Assembly (NCBI GenBank): GCA_002050275.1
Contig: MWTB01000017.1
Span: 43,279-107,278 of the forward strand
DNA length: 64,000 nt
Source: Anaerolineae bacterium UTCFX1
GTDB lineage: Bacteria > Chloroflexota > Anaerolineae > Anaerolineales > Villigracilaceae
Reading direction: 5' to 3'
Below the pieces are notes generated by a model. The model was not told where the DNA came from. It searched no databases and saw only the letters and a program-made list of their open reading frames with translations. Positions 1 through 8,857 of this stretch are shown in pieces. Within the stretch, counting starts at the first letter, position 1, and each line of letters begins with the position of its first letter. The translations under genes were made by a program, and so were the position numbers.

Positions 1-134
1 GACATTTCCGGCAATAATAATAGTGTGATACATGAGGTATTCTCCTTAAGACTGAGGCATCCGTTGAATAGCAATGAAACGATAATATTCTATATTTTAC
101 TCGAACCTGATTGGTTGACAAAGAGAGCGGAAAG
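1..134. other. Window start, no gene recognised
   Basis: AT-rich start with scattered short ORFs that shadow the minus-strand phosphodiesterase. TTGACA is present at about 115-120 without a matching -10 box. Confidence 0.4.
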
Positions 135-1325
135 CTATGATTCTATTTCCATGGAATATAAGACGGTTTCCATCTCCTGCGGCGTTAGTCCGCCGTGGTG
201 TCCGTAGTATTGCATATTAAATGCGCCGGGTTCGCGCCACCAAACCGACTCGCGCCGATACGGTAATACGACTAAATTTCCTACGCGATCTAAAAAACGT
301 TGCGATATTTTTGAGCCGAAGTATCCCGCGGCGATAAGAGCGCTGGTTTTGACCGTGTCTGCTTTGCCCTTCAGTCGCTTGGCGAGGAATTCTTGTGCTT
401 CATCGAGCAGGGCGTCTTGGACGTAGAGGAACATATCGCGCGGCGAGCCGGCCGGGACAAGTAATTTTCCTTGGCGATTGGTTTTCAAGAATTTCTCAAA
501 ACCTTCAAAGCCGGGCGTTTGATTTAAATAAACAGTCGTCTTTGGATCCACTTCCGCCATGCCGTGATCGGCGGTCATCATAAAGAGGACGCGCTTCTTC
601 CCTTTGAACATCCGCTCAAACGACCGATCCATTAAGGATAAGAAAGATTCAATTTCAGTTTCCACTTGTGGCGAGGCGGGACCGTATTGATGGCAGAGCG
701 CGTCAATGTTGTCGTGATAGAGGTGGATATACGTCGGCGTTGTGGAGCGTTCGATGACCGACGTGAGATCGGCGAAGCCTTCTGCGAGAAAATCGAATCC
801 GACCAATTCTGCGCCAGCCATGATCGTCTTTGAGTAGATGGAACGCGTAAGTTTATGCGCTCCGAAATAATATGGGTTCACGCCCATCTCTTTTAATTCA
901 GGATAGAAAGCTCCGCGCGGAAAAACTGACGATGCGCGCACTCCCGCGCTTGTCAGGTCGGCGGGTTGCTTTGAACCGGCAAAGGCGAATGGAAGCGGCA
1001 TGATGATCGCATCGGCTTCAGGCTCGTAATAGAACCATTCGTGTACGCCGCTTTCGCCGACGGTTAACCCGGTATGAATTGTGGTCACATGCGCGGCGGT
1101 GGTGGAAGGAAATTGCGAGACGATCTTTTCGATCTTGCCATGTTTTGCAAAATATTGTAGAAACGGCGTAGATTGAAATCTCTCGAAGAAGCGCCAGCCG
1201 AAAGCGTCAATGAAAAACAATACGACAGCGTCATATTGTTTGGAGGCAAAGGCTTCTTTCACGCGGTTGGGAATTCCCGCAAAACCGCCTTTATCGTAGC
1301 GGGGTTTGATGAATTCCGGATTCAT
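135..1325 (-). CDS. Type I phosphodiesterase / nucleotide pyrophosphatase family protein
   Basis: 396 aa. Predicted metal-dependent hydrolase of the alkaline phosphatase superfamily, probably splitting phosphodiester or pyrophosphate bonds; the substrate is unknown. The metal-binding Asp lies in FFIDAFGW (about D40), the nucleophile Thr in FPSTTAAH (about 75-76), then HLYHDNID, TADHGM and GHHGG supply the remaining metal ligands in the family order. There is no signal peptide or membrane segment. A longer frame is open upstream, but MNPEF was chosen because its ATG overlaps the stop of the upstream oxidoreductase gene as ATGA, which implies translational coupling. Family assignment is firm, substrate is not. 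Confidence 0.85.
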   Translation of the reverse strand: MNPEFIKPRYDKGGFAGIPNRVKEAFASKQYDAVVLFFIDAFGWRFFERFQSTPFLQYFAKHGKIEKIVSQFPSTTAAHVTTIHTGLTVGESGVHEWFYYEPEADAIIMPLPFAFAGSKQPADLTSAGVRASSVFPRGAFYPELKEMGVNPYYFGAHKLTRSIYSKTIMAGAELVGFDFLAEGFADLTSVIERSTTPTYIHLYHDNIDALCHQYGPASPQVETEIESFLSLMDRSFERMFKGKKRVLFMMTADHGMAEVDPKTTVYLNQTPGFEGFEKFLKTNRQGKLLVPAGSPRDMFLYVQDALLDEAQEFLAKRLKGKADTVKTSALIAAGYFGSKISQRFLDRVGNLVVLPYRRESVWWREPGAFNMQYYGHHGGLTPQEMETVLYSMEIES

Positions 1326-2602
1326 GATTTTTCCATCATGATCTTCGCCGCCCGTCGTCCGATTTCGACTGCAAAATTTGTGCCGCGATCCCAAGGATAT
1401 ACTTGACTCATTGAAGCGAAATATAAACCTTCGATCGGCGTTTGAATGGCGGGAATGTTCTTGGAGTGATTTGCCAGCGGCACAGGCTGCGCATAATTCG
1501 TTTTATTCACCCATATTTTTTTCACCCAATCCGGTTCAAATTTGGGGTTTATTCGTTTTAGCGCGGGGAGGAAGCGCTTCAATAATTCCTGATCGGTCAG
1601 CGAGAAATATTCATGCCCTAATTCTAGGTAATCGCCTGCGTATATGATATGATCGCCGCCGAAATGTTCGGAAGAAACGAAATTTGTATGTTCCACCAAC
1701 GCGAGCATCGGAAAGCCAGCCTCTTTCGGCAGGCTGAACCAGTAATATCCCTGTTCGGATAATTGGTGTTTGAGCGTTAACGTCATCACGACTGCGCCCA
1801 TGGACTTCAATTCAAGCAATCCCCTCAAATAATTTTCTGGCAATTCGGGGCTCATCTTCGCTAATAACGCTGGAGAGGAGGTGACCAAAACTTGATCGAA
1901 CAATTCGCCGTCAACGTTTAGCCTCGCTGCCTGACTCCGTCTAATCGCTTCGACTCGCGTTCCCAGCCGAATCTCCACACCCATGACGCGCAGTTGTTCT
2001 GCGAACAAGTCGGAGAAGCGCTGAAAGCCGCCCTCGAATGTTCCGAGTCGCGTTGTCCGCGCTTTGATGCGCGCCCACATCCATGCCATATTAACGTCTC
2101 GATAGAACGGGCCGAATTTGCCGATCAACAACGGTTTCCACATCCGTTCGTACACTTGCTTGCCCGCCCATTTCATCATCCACGCGTCAGCGGTGACTTG
2201 TTCCAGCGCGCGCCAGTTGTTCGTCATGCGGAGGAACAGCCCTACGAACCCAAAGCGGATTTTATTGAGACCGTATCCCAAGCCCGGAAAGCGAAGCGCG
2301 TTGAGAATTGAATCGAAAGGGTAGAACTTCCCGTCGAAATACATGACTGTCAGCGGGCGCGGAAAGATGACTTTGTCGCGTAAGCCTAGTTCTTGGATGA
2401 GTCCCAGCATGGCGTCGTCCGATTGAAACCAATGATGGTAGAACTTTTCAACCGACCAATCCCAATGCGGTTCTTTAAACCCCGCCGCCAATCCGCCGAC
2501 ATGATCTGCGGATTCGAGCAGAACGACGGTGTGCCCCGCTTTTTTTAAGTCATATGCGGCGGCGAGCCCGCCGTATCCAGCGCCGATGATCGCAATTTTC
2601 AT
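1322..2602 (-). CDS. FAD-dependent amine oxidase / protoporphyrinogen oxidase-like protein
   Basis: 426 aa. The N-terminus has the Rossmann dinucleotide motif IIGAGYGGLAAAYDL followed by an acidic residue at the end of beta-2 (LLES) and the DHVGGLA motif, as in FAD amine oxidases, phytoene desaturases and HemG/HemY-like enzymes. Near the C-terminus GLYFASMSQVYPWDRG fits the second FAD-contact region. Family members oxidise amines, polyprenoids or nucleotide-sugar-linked substrates; which applies here cannot be told. A TTG 12 nt upstream is also in frame, but the ATG at 2602 is preceded by GGGAGA at good spacing. The 3' end overlaps the phosphodiesterase start by 4 nt, so the two are probably co-expressed. 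Confidence 0.85.
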   Translation of the reverse strand: MKIAIIGAGYGGLAAAYDLKKAGHTVVLLESADHVGGLAAGFKEPHWDWSVEKFYHHWFQSDDAMLGLIQELGLRDKVIFPRPLTVMYFDGKFYPFDSILNALRFPGLGYGLNKIRFGFVGLFLRMTNNWRALEQVTADAWMMKWAGKQVYERMWKPLLIGKFGPFYRDVNMAWMWARIKARTTRLGTFEGGFQRFSDLFAEQLRVMGVEIRLGTRVEAIRRSQAARLNVDGELFDQVLVTSSPALLAKMSPELPENYLRGLLELKSMGAVVMTLTLKHQLSEQGYYWFSLPKEAGFPMLALVEHTNFVSSEHFGGDHIIYAGDYLELGHEYFSLTDQELLKRFLPALKRINPKFEPDWVKKIWVNKTNYAQPVPLANHSKNIPAIQTPIEGLYFASMSQVYPWDRGTNFAVEIGRRAAKIMMEKS

Positions 2603-2644
2603 TGATTCTCCCAATAGAAGCGACTGTCCTTTTCGAAGCGACGG

Positions 2645-3298
2645 TCATTTGTTATTACGTTTTTCAAGTTTTGCGGCGAGGGCTTTTAGCCGGCTCCATT
2701 TTTGTCGTACGACGTAGATCATGGCGAGGGTTTGCAGCCAACGTGTTTCACATGCGGGGTTTATCGCCAGCTGTTCGAACACTTCCATTGCCCGATCGTC
2801 TGTGCGATGTGTTTTGGCGTACTCAGCCGCTAATTGAGCGAGGTACGTTTCGCGTTGTTTACGGATTTGCGCCTCTTCTGAAGTTTTTCGGCGCGCTTGT
2901 GTTACGTATGCGCGAACTTTCTTAATGGCTGTTTCCAACTCGTCGCCGGTGAACGGTTTAACTAAATATTCTTGCACGCCAGCCGAGATCGCGGCTTGAA
3001 GCGTGTTCGTGTCTTTTTCCGCAGAAATAATAATGCAGCCTATTGCAGGATGCAGTTTGGCGATTTCACGATAAGCGGTTAGTCCATCCATGCCGGGCAT
3101 GTTGACGTCGAGCAGAACGACGTCGGGACGATGTTCGTTTGCAAATTGAATCGCTTGTAAGCCGTTTGAGGCGATGGCGACTACTTCCACATCGTCAATT
3201 GTGGCAAGCATCAGCCGCGTATTACGGCGCGTTTCCTGAACGTCGTCGGCGATCAATGCCTTTAATCTTTCTCGGTTATGAAGATCTGGCTGCGCCAT
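2645..3298 (-). CDS. Response regulator with CheY-like receiver domain
   Basis: 217 aa. Residues about 10-130 form a receiver domain: acidic pair D18/D19, phospho-acceptor D64 in VVLLDVNMPGMDG, Ser at 92 and Lys at 114 in YLVKPF. The C-terminal 85 residues are helical and basic with no DNA-binding motif I recognise, so output may be protein-protein. An AAAGGAT ribosome site precedes the ATG. No kinase gene is adjacent. It lies 42 nt upstream of the FAD oxidoreductase gene on the same strand and may share its transcript. A decayed paralogous receiver lies at 31363-31739. Confidence 0.85.
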   Translation of the reverse strand: MAQPDLHNRERLKALIADDVQETRRNTRLMLATIDDVEVVAIASNGLQAIQFANEHRPDVVLLDVNMPGMDGLTAYREIAKLHPAIGCIIISAEKDTNTLQAAISAGVQEYLVKPFTGDELETAIKKVRAYVTQARRKTSEEAQIRKQRETYLAQLAAEYAKTHRTDDRAMEVFEQLAINPACETRWLQTLAMIYVVRQKWSRLKALAAKLEKRNNK

Positions 3299-3459
3299 TT
3301 TCTATCCTTTTGATTAAACTGGTTGACCCGGTTGCTTGCGAGAATTAATACTTTCGTCGCCTGAAGAAGTTGCTCATTTTGATCCGTATCGGCACAATAA
3401 GACAAACATATTTCTATCGGGCAATTGCATTCAAGTATAACCCGGCGAAAGGATTTGGC
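3299..3459. other. Intergenic region between response regulator and flippase-like gene
   Basis: 161 nt. On the minus strand it carries AAAGGATAG, the ribosome site of the regulator gene. No repeat or hairpin stands out. Confidence 0.35.
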
Positions 3460-4467
3460 TTACAACGTCTCCGTTTCGGCTCGCAATGAATCGGTCCAGT
3501 GAATTCCCTCTCTTGCGAGGAAGTATGCGCCTAATAACGTGATGGGAAGCCACAACGCGACATGAAGCGTGAGTGTGTAGCCGGCGGCTGTGGCTTGATC
3601 TACGCTATAGGCGGCGAGGACGGCGATGCCGGGCGCGTCGAACGTGCCGATATAGCCCGGCGCAGAAGGGATGGTCGTCGCCAGATTCACAATGCCGTTC
3701 ATCAACATTAGCGCGAAAAAAGATACCGTAAAGTTGAAGGCGTGCATTACGAACCAATATTTACCCGTTTCCAGCAGCCAGATGACGACCGACGTGAGAA
3801 AGACCATTAACACATTCCATGGCGAACGAAGAGAGGCGAGGCCATCGAGGAATTTATTCATCAGACTGATGATGCGTTCATGTAATCGCTTTGGGGTAAA
3901 GCGAACAATGAACCATAATCCAATTTTTGCGGCCGTCTGCGGGAACATTGCCGCTGCGAGGAAAACGATCAACGCGCCGATGAAGACTCCCGTTCCGATC
4001 ACCGCCGCTTGCTGAATGTTGCCGACGAAGCCCGAAGCGCTGGTCAGTTTTGCCAGCTCGGGCAGATTGACGAAGACAAATCCCAACATCACTACGCCGT
4101 CGAAGATGCGCTCGACGATGATAGTGGCGAGAGAGGCGGAAACTGATACGCCCTCTTTACGCTTAAGGACCACAGCGCGCAACACTTCGCCGGCGCGCGC
4201 GGGATAAATGTTATTGCCCATGTAGCCGATAGTTGTGATAGGAAACATGGTTTTCGTGGAAATTGTCTTGATGGGCTTGAGCAGGTAGTGCCATCGCCAT
4301 GCGCGCGCCCACACACCTACGAAATATACCCCCACGCCGGGCGCCAACCACCAATAGTTTGCTTTTTGTACCGCGTTCCAGAAATCGGTTAATTGTAAGC
4401 CGCGCAAGGCGAGCCAGATGAAGAGAGCGCTGATGAACACGCCCAGCCAGAAATGCCATTTTTTCAT
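3460..4467 (-). CDS. Flippase-like / lysylphosphatidylglycerol synthase TM-region protein (UPF0104 type)
   Basis: 335 aa integral membrane protein with about eight hydrophobic segments. ARAWRWHYLLKP near residue 55, YPARAGEVLRAVVLKRK near 110, and SAPGYIGTFDA near 275 are hallmarks of the YbhN / LPG-synthase membrane-domain family. Such proteins are thought to flip lipids or glycolipids in the cytoplasmic membrane; the aminoacyl-transfer domain of MprF is absent. Start codon lies 6 nt after a TAGAAT box read on the minus strand, so the mRNA is probably leaderless. The 162-nt gap to the next minus-strand gene suggests a separate unit. Confidence 0.8.
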   Translation of the reverse strand: MKKWHFWLGVFISALFIWLALRGLQLTDFWNAVQKANYWWLAPGVGVYFVGVWARAWRWHYLLKPIKTISTKTMFPITTIGYMGNNIYPARAGEVLRAVVLKRKEGVSVSASLATIIVERIFDGVVMLGFVFVNLPELAKLTSASGFVGNIQQAAVIGTGVFIGALIVFLAAAMFPQTAAKIGLWFIVRFTPKRLHERIISLMNKFLDGLASLRSPWNVLMVFLTSVVIWLLETGKYWFVMHAFNFTVSFFALMLMNGIVNLATTIPSAPGYIGTFDAPGIAVLAAYSVDQATAAGYTLTLHVALWLPITLLGAYFLAREGIHWTDSLRAETETL

Positions 4468-4473
4468 GCGCAG

Positions 4474-4479
4474 ATTCTA
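4474..4479 (-). promoter_or_regulatory. -10 box (TAGAAT) for the flippase-like gene, leaderless
   Basis: On the minus strand TAGAAT is followed by six nucleotides and then the ATG at 4467. The start of transcription would fall at or within a few bases of the start codon, so no ribosome-binding leader is possible. Confidence 0.5.
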
Positions 4480-4540
4480 TCATGGGGACCGAAAGCGAAA
4501 AGTCGAGGCGGGTCGAGAGGCTATCTTCCGTGAAATTTGA

Positions 4541-4546
4541 TAGAAT
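4541..4546 (+). promoter_or_regulatory. -10 box (TAGAAT) for the CNB/PH protein, leaderless
   Basis: TAGAAT lies 6 nt before the first ATG (4553) and 9 nt before a second ATG (4556). There is no Shine-Dalgarno sequence between them, consistent with a leaderless transcript. Confidence 0.5.
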
Positions 4547-4552
4547 AAAACC

Positions 4553-6268
4553 ATGATGATCGAGATTTCTGAACGTGTCGCCTTCTTGAGGAAGATCCAC
4601 CTTTTCTACGGGTTGGACGATGAAGCGCTTACGCGTTTAGCGCAAGAAGTAGAGGAACTTTCCGTTCCGCAAGGAGAGGTGATCGTCAAACAAGACAGCC
4701 CAGCCGACCAGTTTTATATGATTTATAACGGGCATGTACGCATTGTCCGTAAACAGGATGGGAAAGAAGTGCAGCTTGTACAACTGGTTCAAGATGATTA
4801 TTTTGGAGAAATGGCGTTAGTTTCTAATCGCCGGCGCTCCGCTACAGCAACCGCCTTAAAAGATACTTCTTTATTAATTCTATCGCGCGATGATTTTAGA
4901 CGGCTGTTTCGCGAACGTCGCGACCTTAGTTATAACCTAGCGGTGGCGCTACAAAGCCGTCGTTTAGCGCAACAACTTCGCTTCAAATGGTTGAGAGCCG
5001 ACGAAGTGGTCTATTTTCTAGCGCGCAAGCATTGGATTGCGCTGTTCCCGAAGATTCTCATTCCGTTTATGGTCTTGTTTATGTCCGCTGGTTTTGGCTT
5101 TGCCTACTTCAAAGTAATACCTCACTTTATTGTAGCGTTTGCTGCGGTAGGGCTGATGGTCGCGGCGCTGGGCTGGTTGGGTTGGATCATTCTGGATTGG
5201 GGCAACGATTATTACGTCGTTACAAATCGGCGCGTGGTCTGGCTGGAGAAAGTAATCGGCATTTACGATAGCCGTCAGGAATCGCCGCTCCACATGATCG
5301 TTTCTGTTGGAGTGGAAATGAGTCAGTTGGGACGGATTCTCGATTACGGCAATGTGATTGTTCGCACATATGTTGGCAGGTTAGATTTTGCGGCTGTTAA
5401 TCATCCACAGCAAGCCGCAAAAATGGTGAACGAGTATTGGGATAGGACCAAACAGGCGGCTGTGGCGACCGAGAAAACGGCGATGAAAAACGCAATCCGT
5501 TCGCGGCTGGGATTAGAGACCGTCTCCGAGCCTGAACCCGAGTCTGAATCTGCGGCCGCTGCGGGACCAATTCCCAAGCCTAAAGGCAGAGCGATCTTGA
5601 AAATACTCGGCGCGAACACCTTGAAAATGCGTTACGAAACGGATGAAGGCATCGTTTATCGTAAGCATTGGATGGCATTGTTCTTAAGTGCGTGGATCTC
5701 AGCGTTAGGAACGCTTGTTTTTCTAGGCTTCTTCTTTTCTCGTTTATATCAGTTATATTTCGATCCGGAGCGTTCTTTGTTCTTTAAGACTGGCGCTCGC
5801 GTAGACGCGATCGCGCTTCTGTGCTTAGGCGGAATGGTATTATTTTTCGGCGGTTTCCTGTTTCGTTTTCTAGACTGGAGCAATGATAAATTTGAAATCA
5901 CCGATAATCAGATTATAGACATAGATCGCAAGCCTCTTGGCACAGAGACACGCAACGCCGCTCAACTTGAGGATATTTTAGGCACAAAGTACGAACGTAA
6001 AGGCTTGTTGGGCAACCTTTTCAACTATGGTTATGTATATATTACTGTGGGCGGAAGCAAGCTGATATTTGAAGATGTGAGAGATCCAGCCGGCGTTCAA
6101 GCGGATATTAATCGTCGTCGCGAAGCGCGCGTGGCGAAGAAAACTCAGGCGGCGGTGGCGATCGAGCGCGAACGTATGGCTGATTGGCTGGTCGCATATC
6201 ACAGAAATGCCGAGGAATTTCGAACGGCGGAAGAGAAAAAGAGGAATCATACGAATGACGCTGCGTAA
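4553..6268 (+). CDS. Cyclic-nucleotide-binding domain protein with two membrane / PH-like modules
   Basis: 571 aa. Residues about 12-135 form a cNMP-binding (CRP/PKA-R type) domain with the phosphate-cassette-like FGEMALVSNRRRSATATA. Two copies of one membrane module follow: RKHWIALF + two TM helices + WGNDYYVVTNRRVVW, and RKHWMALF + two TM helices + WSNDKFEITDNQIID, each ending in a bacterial PH-like domain (about 215-290 and 450-535). An acidic Glu/Ser/Ala linker joins them and the C-terminus is Lys/Arg/Glu-rich. A role as a membrane-bound sensor of a cyclic nucleotide is inferred. The second ATG (4556) may be the true start. The 3' end overlaps def by 14 nt. Confidence 0.8.
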   Translation: MMIEISERVAFLRKIHLFYGLDDEALTRLAQEVEELSVPQGEVIVKQDSPADQFYMIYNGHVRIVRKQDGKEVQLVQLVQDDYFGEMALVSNRRRSATATALKDTSLLILSRDDFRRLFRERRDLSYNLAVALQSRRLAQQLRFKWLRADEVVYFLARKHWIALFPKILIPFMVLFMSAGFGFAYFKVIPHFIVAFAAVGLMVAALGWLGWIILDWGNDYYVVTNRRVVWLEKVIGIYDSRQESPLHMIVSVGVEMSQLGRILDYGNVIVRTYVGRLDFAAVNHPQQAAKMVNEYWDRTKQAAVATEKTAMKNAIRSRLGLETVSEPEPESESAAAAGPIPKPKGRAILKILGANTLKMRYETDEGIVYRKHWMALFLSAWISALGTLVFLGFFFSRLYQLYFDPERSLFFKTGARVDAIALLCLGGMVLFFGGFLFRFLDWSNDKFEITDNQIIDIDRKPLGTETRNAAQLEDILGTKYERKGLLGNLFNYGYVYITVGGSKLIFEDVRDPAGVQADINRRREARVAKKTQAAVAIERERMADWLVAYHRNAEEFRTAEEKKRNHTNDAA

Positions 6269-6782
6269 TATTATTACTTTGCCCGATCCTGTGCTGAAGC
6301 GCAAAGCTCGCGCGGTCACAAAATTTGACGGGTCGCTTCGCGCGTTAATTGACGATATGGTGGAAACCATGCGCGATGCGCCCGGCGTTGGTCTTGCAGC
6401 GCCGCAGATCGGGCTGTCGGAACGAATCGCCGTGATCGAATATTTTGAAAAAGAAGAAGATGAGGAAAAAGAAGATGCACTGAAGAAAATATGGGCGGTG
6501 ATCAACCCTGAAATTATTAAAGCCTCGCCGGAGATGGTCGTCGGCGTGGAAGGTTGTCTCTCGATCCCCGGCTTGCTCGGAGAGGTGGAACGCCATGCCG
6601 AGATTCAGGTTAAGGCATTGAATCGTTATGGTAAGCCGGTGCGCATCAAAGCTGCGGGCTGGCTGGCGCGTATCTTCCAACATGAGATTGATCATCTGAA
6701 CGGCGTCTTGTTCACCGAACGCGCTATCCGCGTTTGGCAACCGCAAGAAGAGACCGCCGTAGACGCGGAGCAGGAAGTCTGA
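6255..6782 (+). CDS. def: Peptide deformylase
   Basis: 175 aa. Removes the formyl group from the N-terminal Met of nascent proteins in the cytoplasm, using a metal held by one Cys and two His. All three family motifs are present in order: GVGLAAPQIG (about 43-52), EGCLS (about 99-103) and QHEIDHLNG (about 139-147). The upstream frame is open, but MTLRNIITLPDPVLKRKA matches the usual family start and has GAGG before it. It overlaps the CNB/PH gene by 14 nt and is followed after 12 nt by recF, so the three probably form one transcript. An acidic Glu/Asp/Lys loop near residues 70-80 is longer than in short bacterial forms. Confidence 0.95.
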   Translation: MTLRNIITLPDPVLKRKARAVTKFDGSLRALIDDMVETMRDAPGVGLAAPQIGLSERIAVIEYFEKEEDEEKEDALKKIWAVINPEIIKASPEMVVGVEGCLSIPGLLGEVERHAEIQVKALNRYGKPVRIKAAGWLARIFQHEIDHLNGVLFTERAIRVWQPQEETAVDAEQEV

Positions 6783-6794
6783 GCGCTGTTTCTC

Positions 6795-8042
6795 ATGCAA
6801 CTCCGTCGCCTCTCGCTCACTAACTTTCGTAAATTCACGCGGCTCGATTTGGATCTTCCTGCGCGTGTTGTTTTGCTTACGGGTGCAAACGCGCAAGGCA
6901 AAACGACCATCCTTGAAGCGATTTATTTCCTTGCGGCATTCGTCTCGTTTCACGCCAACGTTGACCGACAACTGATCAACTTTTCCGAAGCCGACAAGAA
7001 GGATGAACCTGCTGTCGCACGACTCGTCGCGGAGTATCAACGCGGCGCGCGGACGCATCGGATTGAAGCGCGATTGATCCTTGAACCGGTCGGAGTGTTG
7101 AATAGCCAGCGTTTACGCAAGGAAATTCTGCTTGATGGCGTGAAGAAGCCAGTCAGCGAGGCGATCGGGCATTTTAACGCGGTGGTCTTTGCGCCGCAAA
7201 TGTCGCAGATCGTAGAAGGCGCGCCGGAAACTCGCCGTCGTTACCTAAACCTTGCATTAGCGCGCTCTACGCCGGCGTATGCGCGCGTTCTCAACGAGTA
7301 CAGCCAGGCGCTCACGCAACGAAACGCTTTGCTCAAAACGTTGAGTGAAAGCGGCGGAAACCGCGACCAGCTTGAAGTTTGGGATGACGCGTTGACTCGA
7401 CTTGGTTCGCAGATCATCTTATGGCGCATTGAAGCCGTCCAGCAGATTCAAAAACTCGCTTCGCGCGCTCACTTTGAGTTGACGCACGAAGCGGAGACGC
7501 TGCGCCTTTCTTATCAACCTGCATACGATCCGCTTCTACAGACGGTCGGACAGTTGGGCTTGAAGCTGGATACGGTCGTTGATCGCTCGGGTTTGGCGTT
7601 AGATGAGATCGAAGCGGGATTCCGCAAGCGATTGCGCGCGTTGCGCGGCGAGGAGATCGCGCGCGGCGTAACAACCATCGGCCCGCATCGCGACGAACTG
7701 CGCTTTTTTGTCAATGCGGTTGATCTCGGCGATTACGGTTCGCGTGGGCAGATCCGCACGACGCTGCTGGCGCTCAAACTCGCCGAGGCGCATTGGATGA
7801 AAGCGCGCACGGGCGAATGGCCCGTCATCTTGCTCGATGAAGCGATGGCAGAGTTGGATTTGCAGCGTCGCGCCGATTTATTGAAGTACGTTGACGAAGG
7901 CGAGCAGGCATTATATACCGCTGCCGATTTGAATTTATTTGCGCCTGACTTCATCGAAAAGGCGGAAGTTTGGAGCGTGAAAAATGGGCGGGTGGAGAAC
8001 GTCTCTGCGAGGAAGGCGACGCCTGAAGGAGCGGTCTCGTAG
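6795..8042 (+). CDS. recF: DNA replication and repair protein RecF
   Basis: 415 aa SMC-like ATPase that helps load RecA at single-strand gaps. The N-terminus MQLRRLSLTNFRKF leads into Walker A GANAQGKTT (about 30-38). The conserved VVFAPQMSQIVEGAPETRRR segment follows, then the signature region around RGQIRTTLLALKLAEA and Walker B VILLDEAMAELD. Somewhat longer than the about 360-aa enterobacterial protein, mainly in a C-terminal tail. It sits downstream of def rather than in the usual dnaA-dnaN-recF locus. A weak 6-bp hairpin (GCGTTT/AAACGC) follows the stop. Confidence 0.93.
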   Translation: MQLRRLSLTNFRKFTRLDLDLPARVVLLTGANAQGKTTILEAIYFLAAFVSFHANVDRQLINFSEADKKDEPAVARLVAEYQRGARTHRIEARLILEPVGVLNSQRLRKEILLDGVKKPVSEAIGHFNAVVFAPQMSQIVEGAPETRRRYLNLALARSTPAYARVLNEYSQALTQRNALLKTLSESGGNRDQLEVWDDALTRLGSQIILWRIEAVQQIQKLASRAHFELTHEAETLRLSYQPAYDPLLQTVGQLGLKLDTVVDRSGLALDEIEAGFRKRLRALRGEEIARGVTTIGPHRDELRFFVNAVDLGDYGSRGQIRTTLLALKLAEAHWMKARTGEWPVILLDEAMAELDLQRRADLLKYVDEGEQALYTAADLNLFAPDFIEKAEVWSVKNGRVENVSARKATPEGAVS

Positions 8043-8080
8043 CGTTTAAGAAACGCCTTGCCTCCTCGAGGTTTGCGACG

Positions 8081-8857
8081 ATGATTATGCCAATCTCCGA
8101 CTCTTTTATTCAATCCATAATCGAACAAGTCGATTCGCCTACCGTGGTCGGCGTGAGCGTGGCAGGCAGCTATGCGCGCGGGCAAGAAGCGAAATACAGC
8201 GATGTAGATTTCAATATCTTCGTGAGTCAACTTCCTGAATTTGAACAGTATGCATTGAAGTGGATGGACGACAGACTTGTCAGCCTGAAGTATGTGTCGC
8301 TTGAAAGTGACCGCGCGGCATTGAGAAATCCGCGGCGCGCGATTTGGGTAACGCCGAATTTAATCGGAATGAAGATTGTCTTGGATAAAGACGGGGCGTT
8401 GGCTGACTTGCAGAAAGCGGCGCAAGAGTTTGACTTTGCTTCGCTTCAGCCAGCGGCGGATGAGTTTGCGGCGGAAACAGTGATGAGATGCGCGGAAGAA
8501 GCGCATAAGATTTTGAACGGTCTTATGCGCGGACGCGAATCGGCGGTGTTATACGCGACATGGGGGTTGGTCGGCGATATGCTTGAAGCGGCGGCGGTTC
8601 AAAGAGGAGTTATGATCGTCAGTGAGAATCACTATTTCGATTTGATTCAAGCGGCGGTGGGACGCGATACGAAGTGGGTGAGCGCGTTCCGCAAAGCGTG
8701 GGGGCTCGACCCGAACGCGTCGCAATATCAATCGCGCGGCGCGGCGGCATTGACGTTGTATCGTTTGACCGCGGCGATGTTTAACGATCTAATCTCTGAT
8801 AAATATCGGGATGTGATAAACAATACGTTGCGGCTGATCAAGGAGGCTGGTTATTAA
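8081..8857 (+). CDS. Nucleotidyltransferase domain protein (Pol beta / MNT superfamily)
   Basis: 258 aa. The N-terminal third carries the minimal nucleotidyltransferase signature GSYARGQ ... SDVDFNIF (about 28-48), where the two Asp and a later acidic residue would bind metal and NTP. The rest is helical, like the kanamycin-nucleotidyltransferase or aminoglycoside-adenylyltransferase fold. The substrate is unknown; both small molecules and proteins are possible. Two ATGs (8081, 8087) are in frame. Its stop TAA shares one base with the ATG of the next gene, so the two are coupled. Confidence 0.75.
   Translation: MIMPISDSFIQSIIEQVDSPTVVGVSVAGSYARGQEAKYSDVDFNIFVSQLPEFEQYALKWMDDRLVSLKYVSLESDRAALRNPRRAIWVTPNLIGMKIVLDKDGALADLQKAAQEFDFASLQPAADEFAAETVMRCAEEAHKILNGLMRGRESAVLYATWGLVGDMLEAAAVQRGVMIVSENHYFDLIQAAVGRDTKWVSAFRKAWGLDPNASQYQSRGAAALTLYRLTAAMFNDLISDKYRDVINNTLRLIKEAGY

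Noticed and set aside
25..207. Short plus-strand ORF at the window start
   Set aside because: It overlaps the 3' end of the phosphodiesterase gene antisense, has no ribosome site and no family resemblance.
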